Shown here: piece by piece, positions 20,703 to 27,979 of the stretch | Numbering within the stretch: position 1 is the first letter of the stretch | How the letters are laid out: the number at the start of each line of letters is the position of its first letter | Assembly (NCBI RefSeq): GCF_947494555.1 | Contig: NZ_CANLVF010000002.1 | Coordinates: 434,001 to 498,000 of the forward strand | Length of the DNA: 64,000 nt | Reading direction: 5' to 3' | DNA from: an uncultured Roseibium sp. | GTDB lineage: Bacteria; Pseudomonadota; Alphaproteobacteria; Rhizobiales; Stappiaceae | The notes under the pieces: generated by a model | What the model was told of the DNA's origin: nothing | Seen by the model: the letters and a program-made list of their open reading frames with translations, nothing else | Database searches by the model: none | Made by a program: the position numbers and the translations under genes

Positions 20703-21296
20703 ATGAAGAGATATTTTTACGCAGTAATTGCAATTGTGGCAGGATCCTTCCTGCTGCCGGCTGAAGTGTCAGCACGCGCCGGCTACTTCGACCACAGCAC
20801 CAACACCTGGGTGACCCCGAAATATCATCCGGGCGGCAAGTCGCCTGTGAGACGCAAGAAGGTCAGTTATGATGGACCGTATTCCGCGGGCACCATCGTC
20901 ATTGATACATCCGAGCGCCGTCTTTATCACGTCCTGCCGAACGGCAAGGCCATGAGGTACGGTGTGGGCGTCGGCAAGGAAGGCTTCCAGTGGGCCGGTA
21001 CGCACCGCGTCACCCGCAAAGCCGAGTGGCCGAGCTGGACACCGCCTGCACAGATGCGCGCCCGCGAGCGCAGGAAAGGCCGGATCCTGCCGACCTACAT
21101 GCCGGGTGGCCCGAACAACCCGATGGGTGCACGCGCACTTTACATCGGTTCGACCCTCTACCGCATTCACGGTACGACCGAGCCGTGGACCATCGGTTCT
21201 GAGGTTTCTTCCGGCTGCATTCGCATGGCAAACGAAGATGTGATCCACCTCTACAAAAGCGTCAGCGTTGGCGCCAAGATCGTGGTCAAGCGCTAA
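20703..21296 (+). CDS. L,D-transpeptidase (YkuD domain)
   Basis: A 197-residue periplasmic enzyme that crosslinks peptidoglycan stem peptides 3-3 or attaches proteins to them. A signal peptide covers about residues 1-24 (VAGSFLLPAEVSARA). The YkuD domain starts at GTIVIDTSERRLYHVLPNG and carries the active-site motifs IHGTTEPWTIG and SSGCIRM, with the nucleophilic cysteine in the latter. In Rhizobiales-type bacteria such ErfK/YbiS/YcfS/YnhG-family enzymes are numerous. It is a single gene ended by a strong terminator at 21319. Confidence 0.92.
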   Translation: MKRYFYAVIAIVAGSFLLPAEVSARAGYFDHSTNTWVTPKYHPGGKSPVRRKKVSYDGPYSAGTIVIDTSERRLYHVLPNGKAMRYGVGVGKEGFQWAGTHRVTRKAEWPSWTPPAQMRARERRKGRILPTYMPGGPNNPMGARALYIGSTLYRIHGTTEPWTIGSEVSSGCIRMANEDVIHLYKSVSVGAKIVVKR

Positions 21297-21318
21297 GCGC
21301 TTTTGATATCAAACACAT

Positions 21319-21348
21319 AGGCCGGACCTGAGCGTCCGGCCTTTTTTA
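21319..21348 (+). terminator. Intrinsic terminator after the L,D-transpeptidase
   Basis: AGGCCGGAC (21319-21327) and GTCCGGCCT (21334-21342) form a perfect 9-bp stem with a 6-base loop, followed by a T run. Confidence 0.9.
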
Positions 21349-21389
21349 TTGGCAGTCGAACTTTTCTGCGGCTCAGCTCGATGGCAGTT

Positions 21390-21956
21390 TCATTGGGCTG
21401 TATCTATCGCGACAAGACTTTCAGCAGCAGTTTTTGCTGCCCCCGCAGGGTCCGGATCGAAACCCATATGCGCCGCAACGATCGCGCCTTCTTTGAGAAT
21501 CAACAATTGTCTGGCGAGTTGAGCAGGATTTTGCACTTCCGCCTCCCTGCACATTCTGGTGAGTGCCGTCAGCAGAAGACGCTTGTGCTCTGCCGACTGC
21601 ACATAGGCAGGATGTTCCGGATCCTGAAATTCGGCCGACGCCTTAATAAACATGCAGCCCCTGAAGCCAGGTTCCGAGAACCATTCCTTCAACACGTCAA
21701 ACAGGGCAAGCAGGCGCTCGCGCGGGGGCAGCCCCGTTTCGTCCAGCCTGCGAAACAACCAATTCCGGAACGTTTCGTCCCTGTGGCGTAGAACCGCCAA
21801 GATCAGGTCGTCCTTCGTCCGGAAATGCTTGAACATGGTTGTCTTGGAAATGCCGGTCTCCGAAACCAGGGCATCCATGCCTGTAGCGTGAAATCCCTCA
21901 CGGTAAAAAACCGGAAGAACCTTCCTGACCAGCTCGTCTCGTTTGCTTGGGCGCAT
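21390..21956 (-). CDS. TetR/AcrR-family repressor
   Basis: A 188-residue regulator with an N-terminal TetR helix-turn-helix (about 5-50: VLPVFYREGFHATGMDALVSETGISKTTMFKHFRTKDDLI) and a ligand-binding C-terminal half resembling the TetR_C_16/YxaF group (GCMFIKASAEFQ, GAIVAAHMG). A longer frame reaching 21992 exists, but the operator-like sequence at 21968-21986 would then lie inside the gene; ATG 21956 places it in the leader. Three copies of one operator sequence in the divergent region point to autoregulation and control of the 57-residue membrane protein and DUF1348 genes. Confidence 0.87.
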   Translation of the reverse strand: MRPSKRDELVRKVLPVFYREGFHATGMDALVSETGISKTTMFKHFRTKDDLILAVLRHRDETFRNWLFRRLDETGLPPRERLLALFDVLKEWFSEPGFRGCMFIKASAEFQDPEHPAYVQSAEHKRLLLTALTRMCREAEVQNPAQLARQLLILKEGAIVAAHMGFDPDPAGAAKTAAESLVAIDTAQ

Positions 21957-21967
21957 ACTGCATCTTT

Positions 21968-21986
21968 CTGTACTGATCTGTAGGTA
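21968..21986. promoter_or_regulatory. TetR operator copy 1
   Basis: CTGTACTGATCTGTAG lies just upstream of the tetR start and matches the two other copies at 22056-22077 and 22092-22106. Consensus of the three: TGTACYGATCTGT. Confidence 0.65.
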
Positions 21987-22055
21987 GTCCATTCCCTACT
22001 AATTCTCAAGCAATGTGGGAATTTTTTGAACGCACAGGCTTAACGGGGCTTGAAT

Positions 22056-22077
22056 ATATGTACCGATCTGTACATAT
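22056..22077. promoter_or_regulatory. TetR operator copy 2 (best palindrome)
   Basis: ATATGTAC-CGATCT-GTACATAT: 8-bp perfect arms around a GATC core with a single C/T mismatch. It is the most symmetrical of three copies in the tetR divergent region. Confidence 0.75.
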
Positions 22078-22091
22078 TGGAATCGTAACTG

Positions 22092-22106
22092 AACAGATCG
22101 GTACAA
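22092..22106. promoter_or_regulatory. TetR operator copy 3
   Basis: ACAGATCGGTACA is the reverse complement of TGTACCGATCTGT. Its centre is 31 bases from that of copy 2, and it lies about 22 bases before the start of the 57-residue membrane protein gene, a repressing position. Confidence 0.65.
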
Positions 22107-22127
22107 TCAGAAAGCTGAAGGTTCGCG

Positions 22128-22301
22128 ATGAACAGGTTGAAACCCGCATATCCGCGTAGTTTCTACGCAGTTGGTGCCTTTGCGTTTGTGACCCTCATGC
22201 TGGTAGCACTTGTCCAACCAGCACCAGAAAGCACTCGGCACGAAAACGCACCGATCCAGACGTCATCTCCCCAAATGCTTGCCATGGATCTCACGCAATG
22301 A
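22128..22301 (+). CDS. 57-residue single-pass membrane protein under TetR control
   Basis: A very short gene supported by context. ATG at 22128 is preceded by GAAGG (22117-22121), the product begins [20 protein letters not shown], and one hydrophobic segment (about residues 12-31, [20 protein letters not shown]) is followed by a polar, probably periplasmic tail of 25 residues. Its TGA (22299-22301) overlaps the ATG of the next gene (22298) by four bases, so the two are translationally coupled. It lies immediately behind TetR operator copies 2 and 3. No family was recognised. Function unknown; a partner or membrane tether for the following DUF1348 protein is possible. Confidence 0.7.
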   Translation: MNRLKPAYPRSFYAVGAFAFVTLMLVALVQPAPESTRHENAPIQTSSPQMLAMDLTQ

Positions 22302-22768
22302 CCGAACAAAGACCACCGCTGCCACCCTTCACCCGGGAAACCGCGATCAAAAAAGTCAGGGCTGCCGAAGACGGATGGAATGGCCAGAGCCCTGAAAAAG
22401 TCGCCTTGGCCTACACGCCCGACACGATTTGGCGTAACCGCTCTGAGTTTCCGGTCGGCCGGGAACAGGTCGTCGAGTTCCTGACCCACAAGTGGAAACG
22501 CGAACTCGACTACCGGCTGATAAAAGAGCTATGGACCTTTGAGGACACCAGAATAGCCGTGCGTTTCGCCTATGAATGGCACAATGGCGATGGCCAATGG
22601 TTTCGCTCATACGGGAATGAAAACTGGGAGTTTGCCCCGAACGGGCTGATGCACCGCCGGTTCGCAAGCATAAATGACCTCGCCATTGCCGAGAACGAGC
22701 GCAAGTTCCACTGGACCAGTGGGCCGCGCCCGCTTGATCATCCAAGTCTCAGCGATCTGGGACTTTAG
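22298..22768 (+). CDS. DUF1348 / nuclear transport factor 2-fold protein
   Basis: A 156-residue cytoplasmic protein of the DUF1348 family (SnoaL/NTF2-like alpha-beta cone fold), with the typical stretches [50 protein letters not shown] and [23 protein letters not shown]. Family members have no settled biochemical role but are often TetR-controlled, as here. It starts within the stop codon of the 57-residue membrane protein gene. Its own TAG stop (22766-22768) sits exactly at the left end of a miniature inverted-repeat element, the final G being the first base of the element. Confidence 0.85.
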   Translation: MTEQRPPLPPFTRETAIKKVRAAEDGWNGQSPEKVALAYTPDTIWRNRSEFPVGREQVVEFLTHKWKRELDYRLIKELWTFEDTRIAVRFAYEWHNGDGQWFRSYGNENWEFAPNGLMHRRFASINDLAIAENERKFHWTSGPRPLDHPSLSDLGL

Positions 22769-23031
22769 GGTACGGACCCATAAATGAAGCTGATTTGGCG
22801 GCAGAAATGGCGAATTCTCGCGAGGAAACGAGCAAAGAGCGGGCTTTGTGCCCGGTCAAGCACGTTGACGCTGCGAGGTGAAGCCATTTTGCCGTCCTTC
22901 GGATTTGGCCGTTTTGGCCACCTGTCGCGTCGCGAAAGGCTTGAAAATGAACCACATTTCCTGCGCTTTCGCTCCTTTCATCTGGCCAAAACGATTCAAA
23001 CCAAATCAACTTCATTTGTGGGTCCGTACCC
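22768..23031. mobile_element. 264-bp MITE-like element with 31-bp terminal inverted repeats
   Basis: The ends 22768-22798 and 23001-23031 are inverted copies that match at 29 of 31 positions (GGGTACGGACCCA..., mismatches at positions 14 and 23 of the repeat). TA dinucleotides flank both sides (22766-22767 and 23032-23033), consistent with a TA target duplication as made by some IS5- or IS630-type transposases. No transposase fits inside; both strands carry 86-88 codon open frames starting MKLIW that are simply the two readings of the inverted end. Probably a non-autonomous element mobilised by a transposase elsewhere in the genome. Confidence 0.75.
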
Positions 23032-23056
23032 TAGACCCGTTTGACCGGAGGACCGA

Positions 23057-23692
23057 ATGGCCCGTGCATTTTCAGAAATCGCATTCACCCGGACGGTTCG
23101 CGACCGCCAGTCGGACCTAGGGTCGCGGGACGGCTATGCCGCCCTGGACTCAGACGACGTTGATCGGGGCGACCAACTGGGGCCGAGCGAAATCGGCTTT
23201 ATCCAGGCGCGGGACGGTTTCTATCAGGCAACCGTTTCCGAGACGGGCTGGCCCTACGTCCAGTTTCGGGGCGGACCGGCGGGTTTCCTCAAGGTTCTCG
23301 ATCAAACGACGCTCGCCTATGCGGACTTTCGGGGCAACAGGCAATACATAAGTCACGGTAACCTTGAGACGAATGAGAAGGTGTCCCTGATCTTGATGGA
23401 CTATCCGAGCAGGACCCGTCTAAAGATCTGGGCGCTGGCGCAGCAACTGGCCTTGAAGGGAAATGAGGCGCTGGCAGAAGCGGTCTCCCTGCCCGGTTAC
23501 CGGGCACTGCCAGAGCGGATCGTCAAGCTCTCTGTAAAAGCTTTTGATTGGAACTGCCCGCAACACATTCCGCAACGCTTCTCATTGGCAGAACTCGCGC
23601 CGGATCTGAACCGGCTTCAAAAGCGAATTCAGGATCTAGAGGAGGAAAACGCGGAATTGAAAGCTTTCCTCGGATCGGACAGCCGGAGCTAG
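23057..23692 (+). CDS. Pyridoxamine 5'-phosphate oxidase-fold flavoprotein
   Basis: A 211-residue cytoplasmic protein with the split-barrel FMN-binding fold: FIQARDGFYQATVSETGWPYVQFRGGPAGFLKVLD, then FRGNRQYISHGNLETNEKVSLILMDYPSRTRLKIWA. It ends with a coiled-coil tail (LNRLQKRIQDLEEENAELKAFL). Members of this subgroup are annotated as pyridoxamine 5'-phosphate oxidase-related, but PNPOx activity is not implied. CCGGAGG before the ATG at 23057 is a strong ribosome binding site. It lies just after the MITE-like element, which separates it from the TetR-DUF1348 operon it may once have belonged to. Confidence 0.82.
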   Translation: MARAFSEIAFTRTVRDRQSDLGSRDGYAALDSDDVDRGDQLGPSEIGFIQARDGFYQATVSETGWPYVQFRGGPAGFLKVLDQTTLAYADFRGNRQYISHGNLETNEKVSLILMDYPSRTRLKIWALAQQLALKGNEALAEAVSLPGYRALPERIVKLSVKAFDWNCPQHIPQRFSLAELAPDLNRLQKRIQDLEEENAELKAFLGSDSRS

Positions 23693-23741
23693 TGGATTTG
23701 CCGGTCCGCGCGGCGCAGACCGGCATCCCCTTCAGGCCCAC

Positions 23742-24449
23742 TCAGTTCGTTCTGATGGCCATCTCGCCTTCATGAAGAAAGCAGCCCTTGTCGAACAGAG
23801 ACAGATCCAGTGGATTTGGAAGGCGAATGTCAGACCAGTCCGGCACATCTTTGACGGTCGGGTCGAACGAGCGATGTATTTGCGACAAAAACACCAGACG
23901 GACCCTTCGCGTTTTTGCAAATCGTTTCAGCGTCCGAATCTGAGCCGACAGTTCCGGCGCCGTACGCATCTGATCAAGGATCTGGAGATAGTCGATGACG
24001 CCGATGGCTCCCTCCGGGGCGTTCGAAAGGACTTCGACCACCGCATCGGCATTCAGCGAATCCGTCAATACGGTTTCAAAACGTTCGGATTTCTCTTTCG
24101 TTCGCCCCCCAAATGCCAATGCCGATCTGACATCCTGCGCCGAACACTCGGACGACAGAAAGAAAGACCGGTCTCCCCGCTTGGCGGCATCAAAACCCAA
24201 TTGCAGCCCCAGTACAGTCTTTCCTTGCCCAGGCCTTGCGGCCAGAAGGAGCATCTGGCCGGGTTGAAGCTCACGAAGAAGAGAGTCTTCGGGACCATTT
24301 CGACGATAGGAACTTGCAAGCAGGCCCCAATTGGCGAAACCTTCCGAGCAAGCGATACGGTCCAGCGCAGAAATCAACGGAATTTTCTCTTGCCTGGCGA
24401 TTGCCTTGGCTTTGCGTTTCAAACGGAAAATCGGGGCAGATAATTTCAT
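23742..24449 (-). CDS. Small DnaB-helicase-like RecA-fold ATPase
   Basis: A 235-residue protein with a short N-terminal segment (LSRKAKAI-like basic helix, then ISALDRIACSEGFANWGLLASSYR, a motif seen in small alphaproteobacterial proteins) and a RecA-like core. Walker A is AARPGQGKT (about residue 69), Walker B is GVIDYLQIL (about 143), and a sensor-like LVFLSQIHR follows. It resembles the C-terminal ATPase domain of DnaB but lacks the N-terminal scaffold domain and is half the length, so it is not the replicative helicase. The ATG at 24449 follows GGAGG with a good gap; the 18-residue longer frame is not favoured. Role unknown. Confidence 0.75.
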   Translation of the reverse strand: MKLSAPIFRLKRKAKAIARQEKIPLISALDRIACSEGFANWGLLASSYRRNGPEDSLLRELQPGQMLLLAARPGQGKTVLGLQLGFDAAKRGDRSFFLSSECSAQDVRSALAFGGRTKEKSERFETVLTDSLNADAVVEVLSNAPEGAIGVIDYLQILDQMRTAPELSAQIRTLKRFAKTRRVRLVFLSQIHRSFDPTVKDVPDWSDIRLPNPLDLSLFDKGCFLHEGEMAIRTN

Positions 24450-24630
24450 CGCGACCTCCAGAACCAGGTGCGAAATTCGCAGTCCCTCCTTATGCGCGCG
24501 CACATGAAACCAATGCTGTCACGAATGGCCCTGCAGGTCAGCTGCTGCTCCAAATGGAGGGGGACGGCTCGGGTCAAGCCAGGCTTAACGATAACAGATT
24601 CGATGGACCACCTTCCAGCCGGTTCATTCC

Positions 24631-24999
24631 TCAATGGTCGCGGCTAAGGCCCTTTTCCTTCAATTCGCGGAGATAGACTTCCCAGTGCTGCTCGGGGTTC
24701 TCGCCGAGATCAAGAAAATACCGCCAAGAGTATATTCCAGAGTTGTGCATGTCGTCGAAATGGATCCGGACTGCGTAATTGCCAACCGGTTCTACTTTGA
24801 TGATCTCAACATTACGTTTGCCGGGAACCGTTTTCTTCTGGGAGGGTGCATGTCCCTTGACCTCTGCCGATGGCGAACAAACACGCAGATACTCCGCCGC
24901 GAGGTCGTGTTTCGCGCCATTGTTGAAGGCGATCGTCAGCGTTTTCCTGTCACTGGAAACGCGCAGTTCGGTTGGCCAGGGGTCTGAGTTTGCGGTCAT
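24631..24999 (-). CDS. DUF971 protein
   Basis: A 122-residue protein matching the DUF971/GBBH-like N-terminal domain (WPTELRVSSDRKTLTIAFNNGAKHDLAAEYLRVCSPSAEVKG, then VEIIKVEPVGNYAVRIHFDDMHNSGIYSWRYFLDLG). The same fold occurs at the N-terminus of gamma-butyrobetaine hydroxylase, but stand-alone members have no settled function; some genomes place them beside mrp/apbC iron-sulfur carriers. Here it lies 63 bases downstream of the photolyase gene on the same strand and may share its transcript. Confidence 0.85.
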   Translation of the reverse strand: MTANSDPWPTELRVSSDRKTLTIAFNNGAKHDLAAEYLRVCSPSAEVKGHAPSQKKTVPGKRNVEIIKVEPVGNYAVRIHFDDMHNSGIYSWRYFLDLGENPEQHWEVYLRELKEKGLSRDH

Positions 25000-25062
25000 T
25001 TGGAGATTTGCCTGCGAGATTTCATCAACTTGGTGCGGACGATAGCGAGCAGCGTGCCTCCG

Positions 25063-26499
25063 TCAAGCGGCGTTTTGACCCGCAAGCTTGACGGCTTCGT
25101 ACCCTTCCAGAGCCGCTTGCCTTGCAGCCGCGTGATCGACAATCGGCGAAGGATAGTCGATACCCAGAACAATACCGGCACGCTCCAAGGCCGCTTCCGG
25201 CGCGTTGAACGGTTCAAACAGGTAGGGCGTCTCTAGATCACACAACTCCGGAACCCACCGGCGCACATAAACACCCTCCGGATCGAATTTCTGACCCTGG
25301 GTGATCGGATTGAATATCCGGAAATACGGCGCTGCGTCGGCGCCTGACCCCGTCACCCACTGCCAGCTTGCGGAGTTGTTTGCAAGGTCAGCATCCAGAA
25401 GCGTGTCGCGGAACCAGGCTTCGCCGTGGTGCCAGTGCAGACGCAGGTGCTTGACCAGGAAACTTGCAACGATCATGCGAACACGATTGTGCATGTATCC
25501 GGTCTTCCAGAGTTCACGCATGCCTGCGTCGACGATCGGATATCCCGTTCGCCCTTTCTGCCAGCGCTCCAGATCGTCCGGGACCTCCCGCCATGGATAA
25601 GCGTCGAATGTTGGGCGCCAGTTAGATTTCGGCAACTCGGGGAAGTGATAAAGGAGGTGGTAAGAGAATTCCCGCCAGGCAATTTCCGACAGGAATTTCT
25701 GGCCGTCTTTGCCCAGGTCTGGCGCTTCGTTCATAGTCTTCTGTGTCTCAAACCAGATCTGCCGCGGAGAAATATCTCCAATGTGCAAATGCGGAGACAA
25801 TCTCGACACGTTTGGAAGATCCGGCCGATTGCGCAGGGTTCCGTAGCCTTCGAGATCTGCTTCCAGGAACGCTTCCAGGCGCTCCTTCGCACCCAGTTCG
25901 CCCGGTGACCAAAGATCCTCCCAGCCTTCCGCCCAGTTCGGATTTTGCGGCAGAAGTCCAAGGCACTCCAGCGGCTCCCCCTCAGAATACGCGACATATT
26001 CGATATTTTCGGGCTCCGGGAGCGGCGCTTTCACGTCCAGTTGCTGAGCGGTTTTCCAGAAAGGCGAATACACCTTGAAAGGGCCGCCGGCCTTGTTGGT
26101 CAGCTCCCAAGGTTCAAACAATAGCGAAGCCTTGAAGCTCTCCACATTGAACCCGTCAGACCTCAACAGTGCCTTGATCTCGGTGTCCCGTTCGATCGCA
26201 TGTGGCTCGTAGCACCGATTCCAGCAGACATTGCTGACCTCAGCCTGCCTGGCAATTTGCGGTAGGAGGAAACGGGCATCCCCTTTGAGGATCACAAGAC
26301 CTGGAAGTCTTTGCTGCAGAGCGGACAGGCTGTGATGCAGCCACCACTTGCTTGCACCTCCAAGGGGATAAGGGTCTCCGGTCTGTTGCGGGTCTTCATG
26401 AATGAACACCGGCAAAACCGGCCCATTCTTGGCGGCCTCAAACAATGCGGGATTATCCGCGGTTCTTAAGTCCTGCCGGAACCAGACGAGTGTCGACAT
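25063..26499 (-). CDS. phrB: Deoxyribodipyrimidine photolyase
   Basis: Repairs UV-induced pyrimidine dimers with light energy captured by FADH- and an antenna pigment. The 478-residue product is normal length. The N-terminal photolyase domain begins LVWFRQDLRTADNPAL. The FAD-binding helical domain shows WREFSYHLLYHFPEL, WQKGRTGYPIVDAGMRELWKTGYMHNRVRMIVASFLVKHL and WRDTLLDADLANNSASWQWVTGSG with the DPEGVYVRRWVPEL stretch, all typical of class I CPD photolyases. It is followed on the same strand by DUF971 and a small ATPase gene. Confidence 0.95.
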   Translation of the reverse strand: MSTLVWFRQDLRTADNPALFEAAKNGPVLPVFIHEDPQQTGDPYPLGGASKWWLHHSLSALQQRLPGLVILKGDARFLLPQIARQAEVSNVCWNRCYEPHAIERDTEIKALLRSDGFNVESFKASLLFEPWELTNKAGGPFKVYSPFWKTAQQLDVKAPLPEPENIEYVAYSEGEPLECLGLLPQNPNWAEGWEDLWSPGELGAKERLEAFLEADLEGYGTLRNRPDLPNVSRLSPHLHIGDISPRQIWFETQKTMNEAPDLGKDGQKFLSEIAWREFSYHLLYHFPELPKSNWRPTFDAYPWREVPDDLERWQKGRTGYPIVDAGMRELWKTGYMHNRVRMIVASFLVKHLRLHWHHGEAWFRDTLLDADLANNSASWQWVTGSGADAAPYFRIFNPITQGQKFDPEGVYVRRWVPELCDLETPYLFEPFNAPEAALERAGIVLGIDYPSPIVDHAAARQAALEGYEAVKLAGQNAA

Positions 26500-26606
26500 G
26501 CTGCCTCTTCATAACGCGTGTTACCCAATACGTCAGAGATAGCAGCTGGATCAATGATGCGGCCGGCGAACATGTTCGCCGGCCACTCTGCCTCAAGAAA
26601 GACCAA

Positions 26607-27041
26607 TCAGGCCGGCTGGAGTGCTTTCGCCACCTCCCGCAGCCGCCCGAAATGTGCGTCCCAGCCGGCATCAAGGGCGCTCAGCATTTGGAATGCGGCT
26701 TGCCCCGCGGCTTCTTCAATCCCTTCGTGCGAGAGCGACAAACGCGTTCCACCAGCCGCATTCTCCAAAGACCAGCGCACGGTCGTCATCGCCCCATTAA
26801 GGGGCTTCACCGTGAAGGTGTAGACGAGGCTTTCATGGGGCCGCATTTCGAGCACCTTGCCCCAGCAGATTTTTTGCATGTCGCCGTGCTGATCGAGAAG
26901 TGTGAAGTCTTCACCTTCCTTCAGATCATCCTGCGCCGGATGAAACCAGCGTGCCAGCTTGTCCTTTTCCGTTAGAAACGACCACACGACGTCGCGTGGA
27001 GCATTCAGGAACACTGTCTTCGTGATGGTTGTCGCACTCAT
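26607..27041 (-). CDS. SRPBCC / AHSA1-type START-like protein
   Basis: A 144-residue cytoplasmic helix-grip protein. It begins TITKTVFLNAPRDVVWSFLTEKDKLARWFHPA, the usual entry of the activator-of-Hsp90-ATPase-like (AHSA1) group, and ends with the amphipathic helix FQMLSALDAGWDAHFGRLREVAKAL. Such proteins bind hydrophobic ligands; in bacteria they are commonly encoded directly behind an ArsR regulator, exactly as here (its ATG overlaps the ArsR stop by four bases). It is the last gene of the cupin-ArsR-SRPBCC operon. The ligand is unknown. Confidence 0.88.
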   Translation of the reverse strand: MSATTITKTVFLNAPRDVVWSFLTEKDKLARWFHPAQDDLKEGEDFTLLDQHGDMQKICWGKVLEMRPHESLVYTFTVKPLNGAMTTVRWSLENAAGGTRLSLSHEGIEEAAGQAAFQMLSALDAGWDAHFGRLREVAKALQPA

Positions 27042-27379
27042 TTTTTGCGTCCTTTCTCTTCCTGCATCTCCTTGGCAATTTCCCTCTGCAGATCAGAGAG
27101 TTTGCCGTCCCAGAACTGATCGAAATATCCAAGCCATTCGAATGCCGACTTCAAAGGCGCGGGTACCAGGCTGCTCCGCCGCTCTCGGCCAATGACTTCA
27201 CGTTTGATGAGGCCCCCCTCTTCAAGGATCGCCAGATGTTTGTTTATGGCCGTTCGTGTGATGTCGAACCGAGATGCGATATCTGCGATTGCCAGGCTCT
27301 CACGCGACAGATGAACCAGGATTTCGCGCCTTGTCGGATCGGCCAGAGCGCGAAAGACGCCCTGTGGTCCGGTGTTCAT
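27038..27379 (-). CDS. ArsR-family regulator of the SRPBCC operon
   Basis: A 113-residue winged-helix repressor (FRALADPTRREILVHLSRESLAIADIASRFDITRTAINKHLAILEEGGLIKREVIGRERRSSL). It lacks the cysteine pairs of metal-sensing ArsR proteins and belongs to the group that accompanies AHSA1-type proteins and senses something else. The chosen ATG (27377-27379) overlaps the cupin stop by four bases; a 27-residue longer frame is disfavoured. Middle gene of a fully coupled three-gene operon. Repeats at 27836-27878 upstream of the first gene are its likely operator. Confidence 0.85.
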   Translation of the reverse strand: MNTGPQGVFRALADPTRREILVHLSRESLAIADIASRFDITRTAINKHLAILEEGGLIKREVIGRERRSSLVPAPLKSAFEWLGYFDQFWDGKLSDLQREIAKEMQEEKGRKK

Positions 27380-27822
27380 TGCCCCTCCTCCCCAACCGGT
27401 AGAAAGTCGAACGCGCCGTCCTGGTAAAGAAATGTGACGCAGTCCGACTTTGAGACACATTTGCTCAAATGGGCCAGCCCGGCAGGGATTTCGTAGAAGT
27501 CTCCAGCCTTCAAAACGGTCTCTTCACCAACAACGACCTGGTCCGGCAAGTGGACCATTTCCCCCTCTACGACGATGCCGTACATGCCGGCGCTCTTTAC
27601 GTGAACGGGACTGACGAGGCCGGCCGGCAGACGAACCATCGCCATGTAGCTCTCCTCAAACCGTTTCCCTTTCAAAGCAGCGAAGGCGACGCCCTCCGGC
27701 GTTACTTCCCAGGACAAATCAGACTGCGTTGCCAGCCTGATGTCAGTTGCCCCGGCCTGGAGAACGTTCAAAAACCCGACAGTCGAAACAGCGGCCGTTC
27801 CCAAAAATTTTGCAATCCACAT
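27376..27822 (-). CDS. Exported cupin-domain protein (DUF4437-like)
   Basis: A 148-residue protein with a hydrophobic N-terminus (MWIAKFLGTAAVSTVGFLNVLQAGA) that looks like a signal peptide, followed by a single cupin barrel (VRLPAGLVSPVHVKSAGMYGIVVEGEMVHLP, then LKAGDFYEIPAGLAHLSKCV). Usual metal-ligand histidines are only partly present (H in PVHVKS, H in LAHLS). Two cysteines (KCVSKSDC) near the end could form a disulfide in the periplasm. GGAG precedes the ATG by eight bases. It is first in the ArsR operon, so the regulator and the SRPBCC protein are made together with it. Confidence 0.78.
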   Translation of the reverse strand: MWIAKFLGTAAVSTVGFLNVLQAGATDIRLATQSDLSWEVTPEGVAFAALKGKRFEESYMAMVRLPAGLVSPVHVKSAGMYGIVVEGEMVHLPDQVVVGEETVLKAGDFYEIPAGLAHLSKCVSKSDCVTFLYQDGAFDFLPVGEEGQ

Positions 27823-27835
27823 ACCATGCTCCTCA

Positions 27836-27878
27836 TGACACCTTTTGGTGACATATTAAATGACACCTTTTAGTTTCA
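27836..27878. promoter_or_regulatory. Candidate ArsR operator, direct repeats
   Basis: TGACACCTTTT occurs at 27836-27846 and again at 27861-27871, starts 25 bases apart. The first copy is also part of an imperfect palindrome TGACACC-TTTT-GGTGACA. They lie 14 bases upstream of the cupin start codon on the minus strand, a repressor position. Confidence 0.6.
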
Positions 27879-27927
27879 TTTCAAGTCTTCCTGAAAAATT
27901 ATTTCGATCCAAAGATCAGATATTGAT

Positions 27928-27967
27928 TTTAGTTCGACTTCGCACTATTTAGTTCGACATCGCACTA
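27928..27967. promoter_or_regulatory. Tandem palindromic operator, probably for the MarR protein
   Basis: A 20-base unit TTTAGTTCGAC-TTCGCACTA is repeated directly and without gap (27928-27947, 27948-27967), with one difference. Each unit holds an imperfect palindrome TAGTTCGA-N2-TCGCACTA with 7 of 8 arm positions matching. It lies 12 bases upstream of the start at 27980 and so should overlap the promoter or leader of the nitroreductase-marR operon. Confidence 0.7.
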
Positions 27968-27979
27968 ATGGAGTTACAA

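Noticed and set aside
22749..23044. Two overlapping frames on opposite strands both starting MKLIW
   Set aside because: They are produced by the inverted terminal repeats of the MITE-like element; neither encodes a recognisable domain or transposase.
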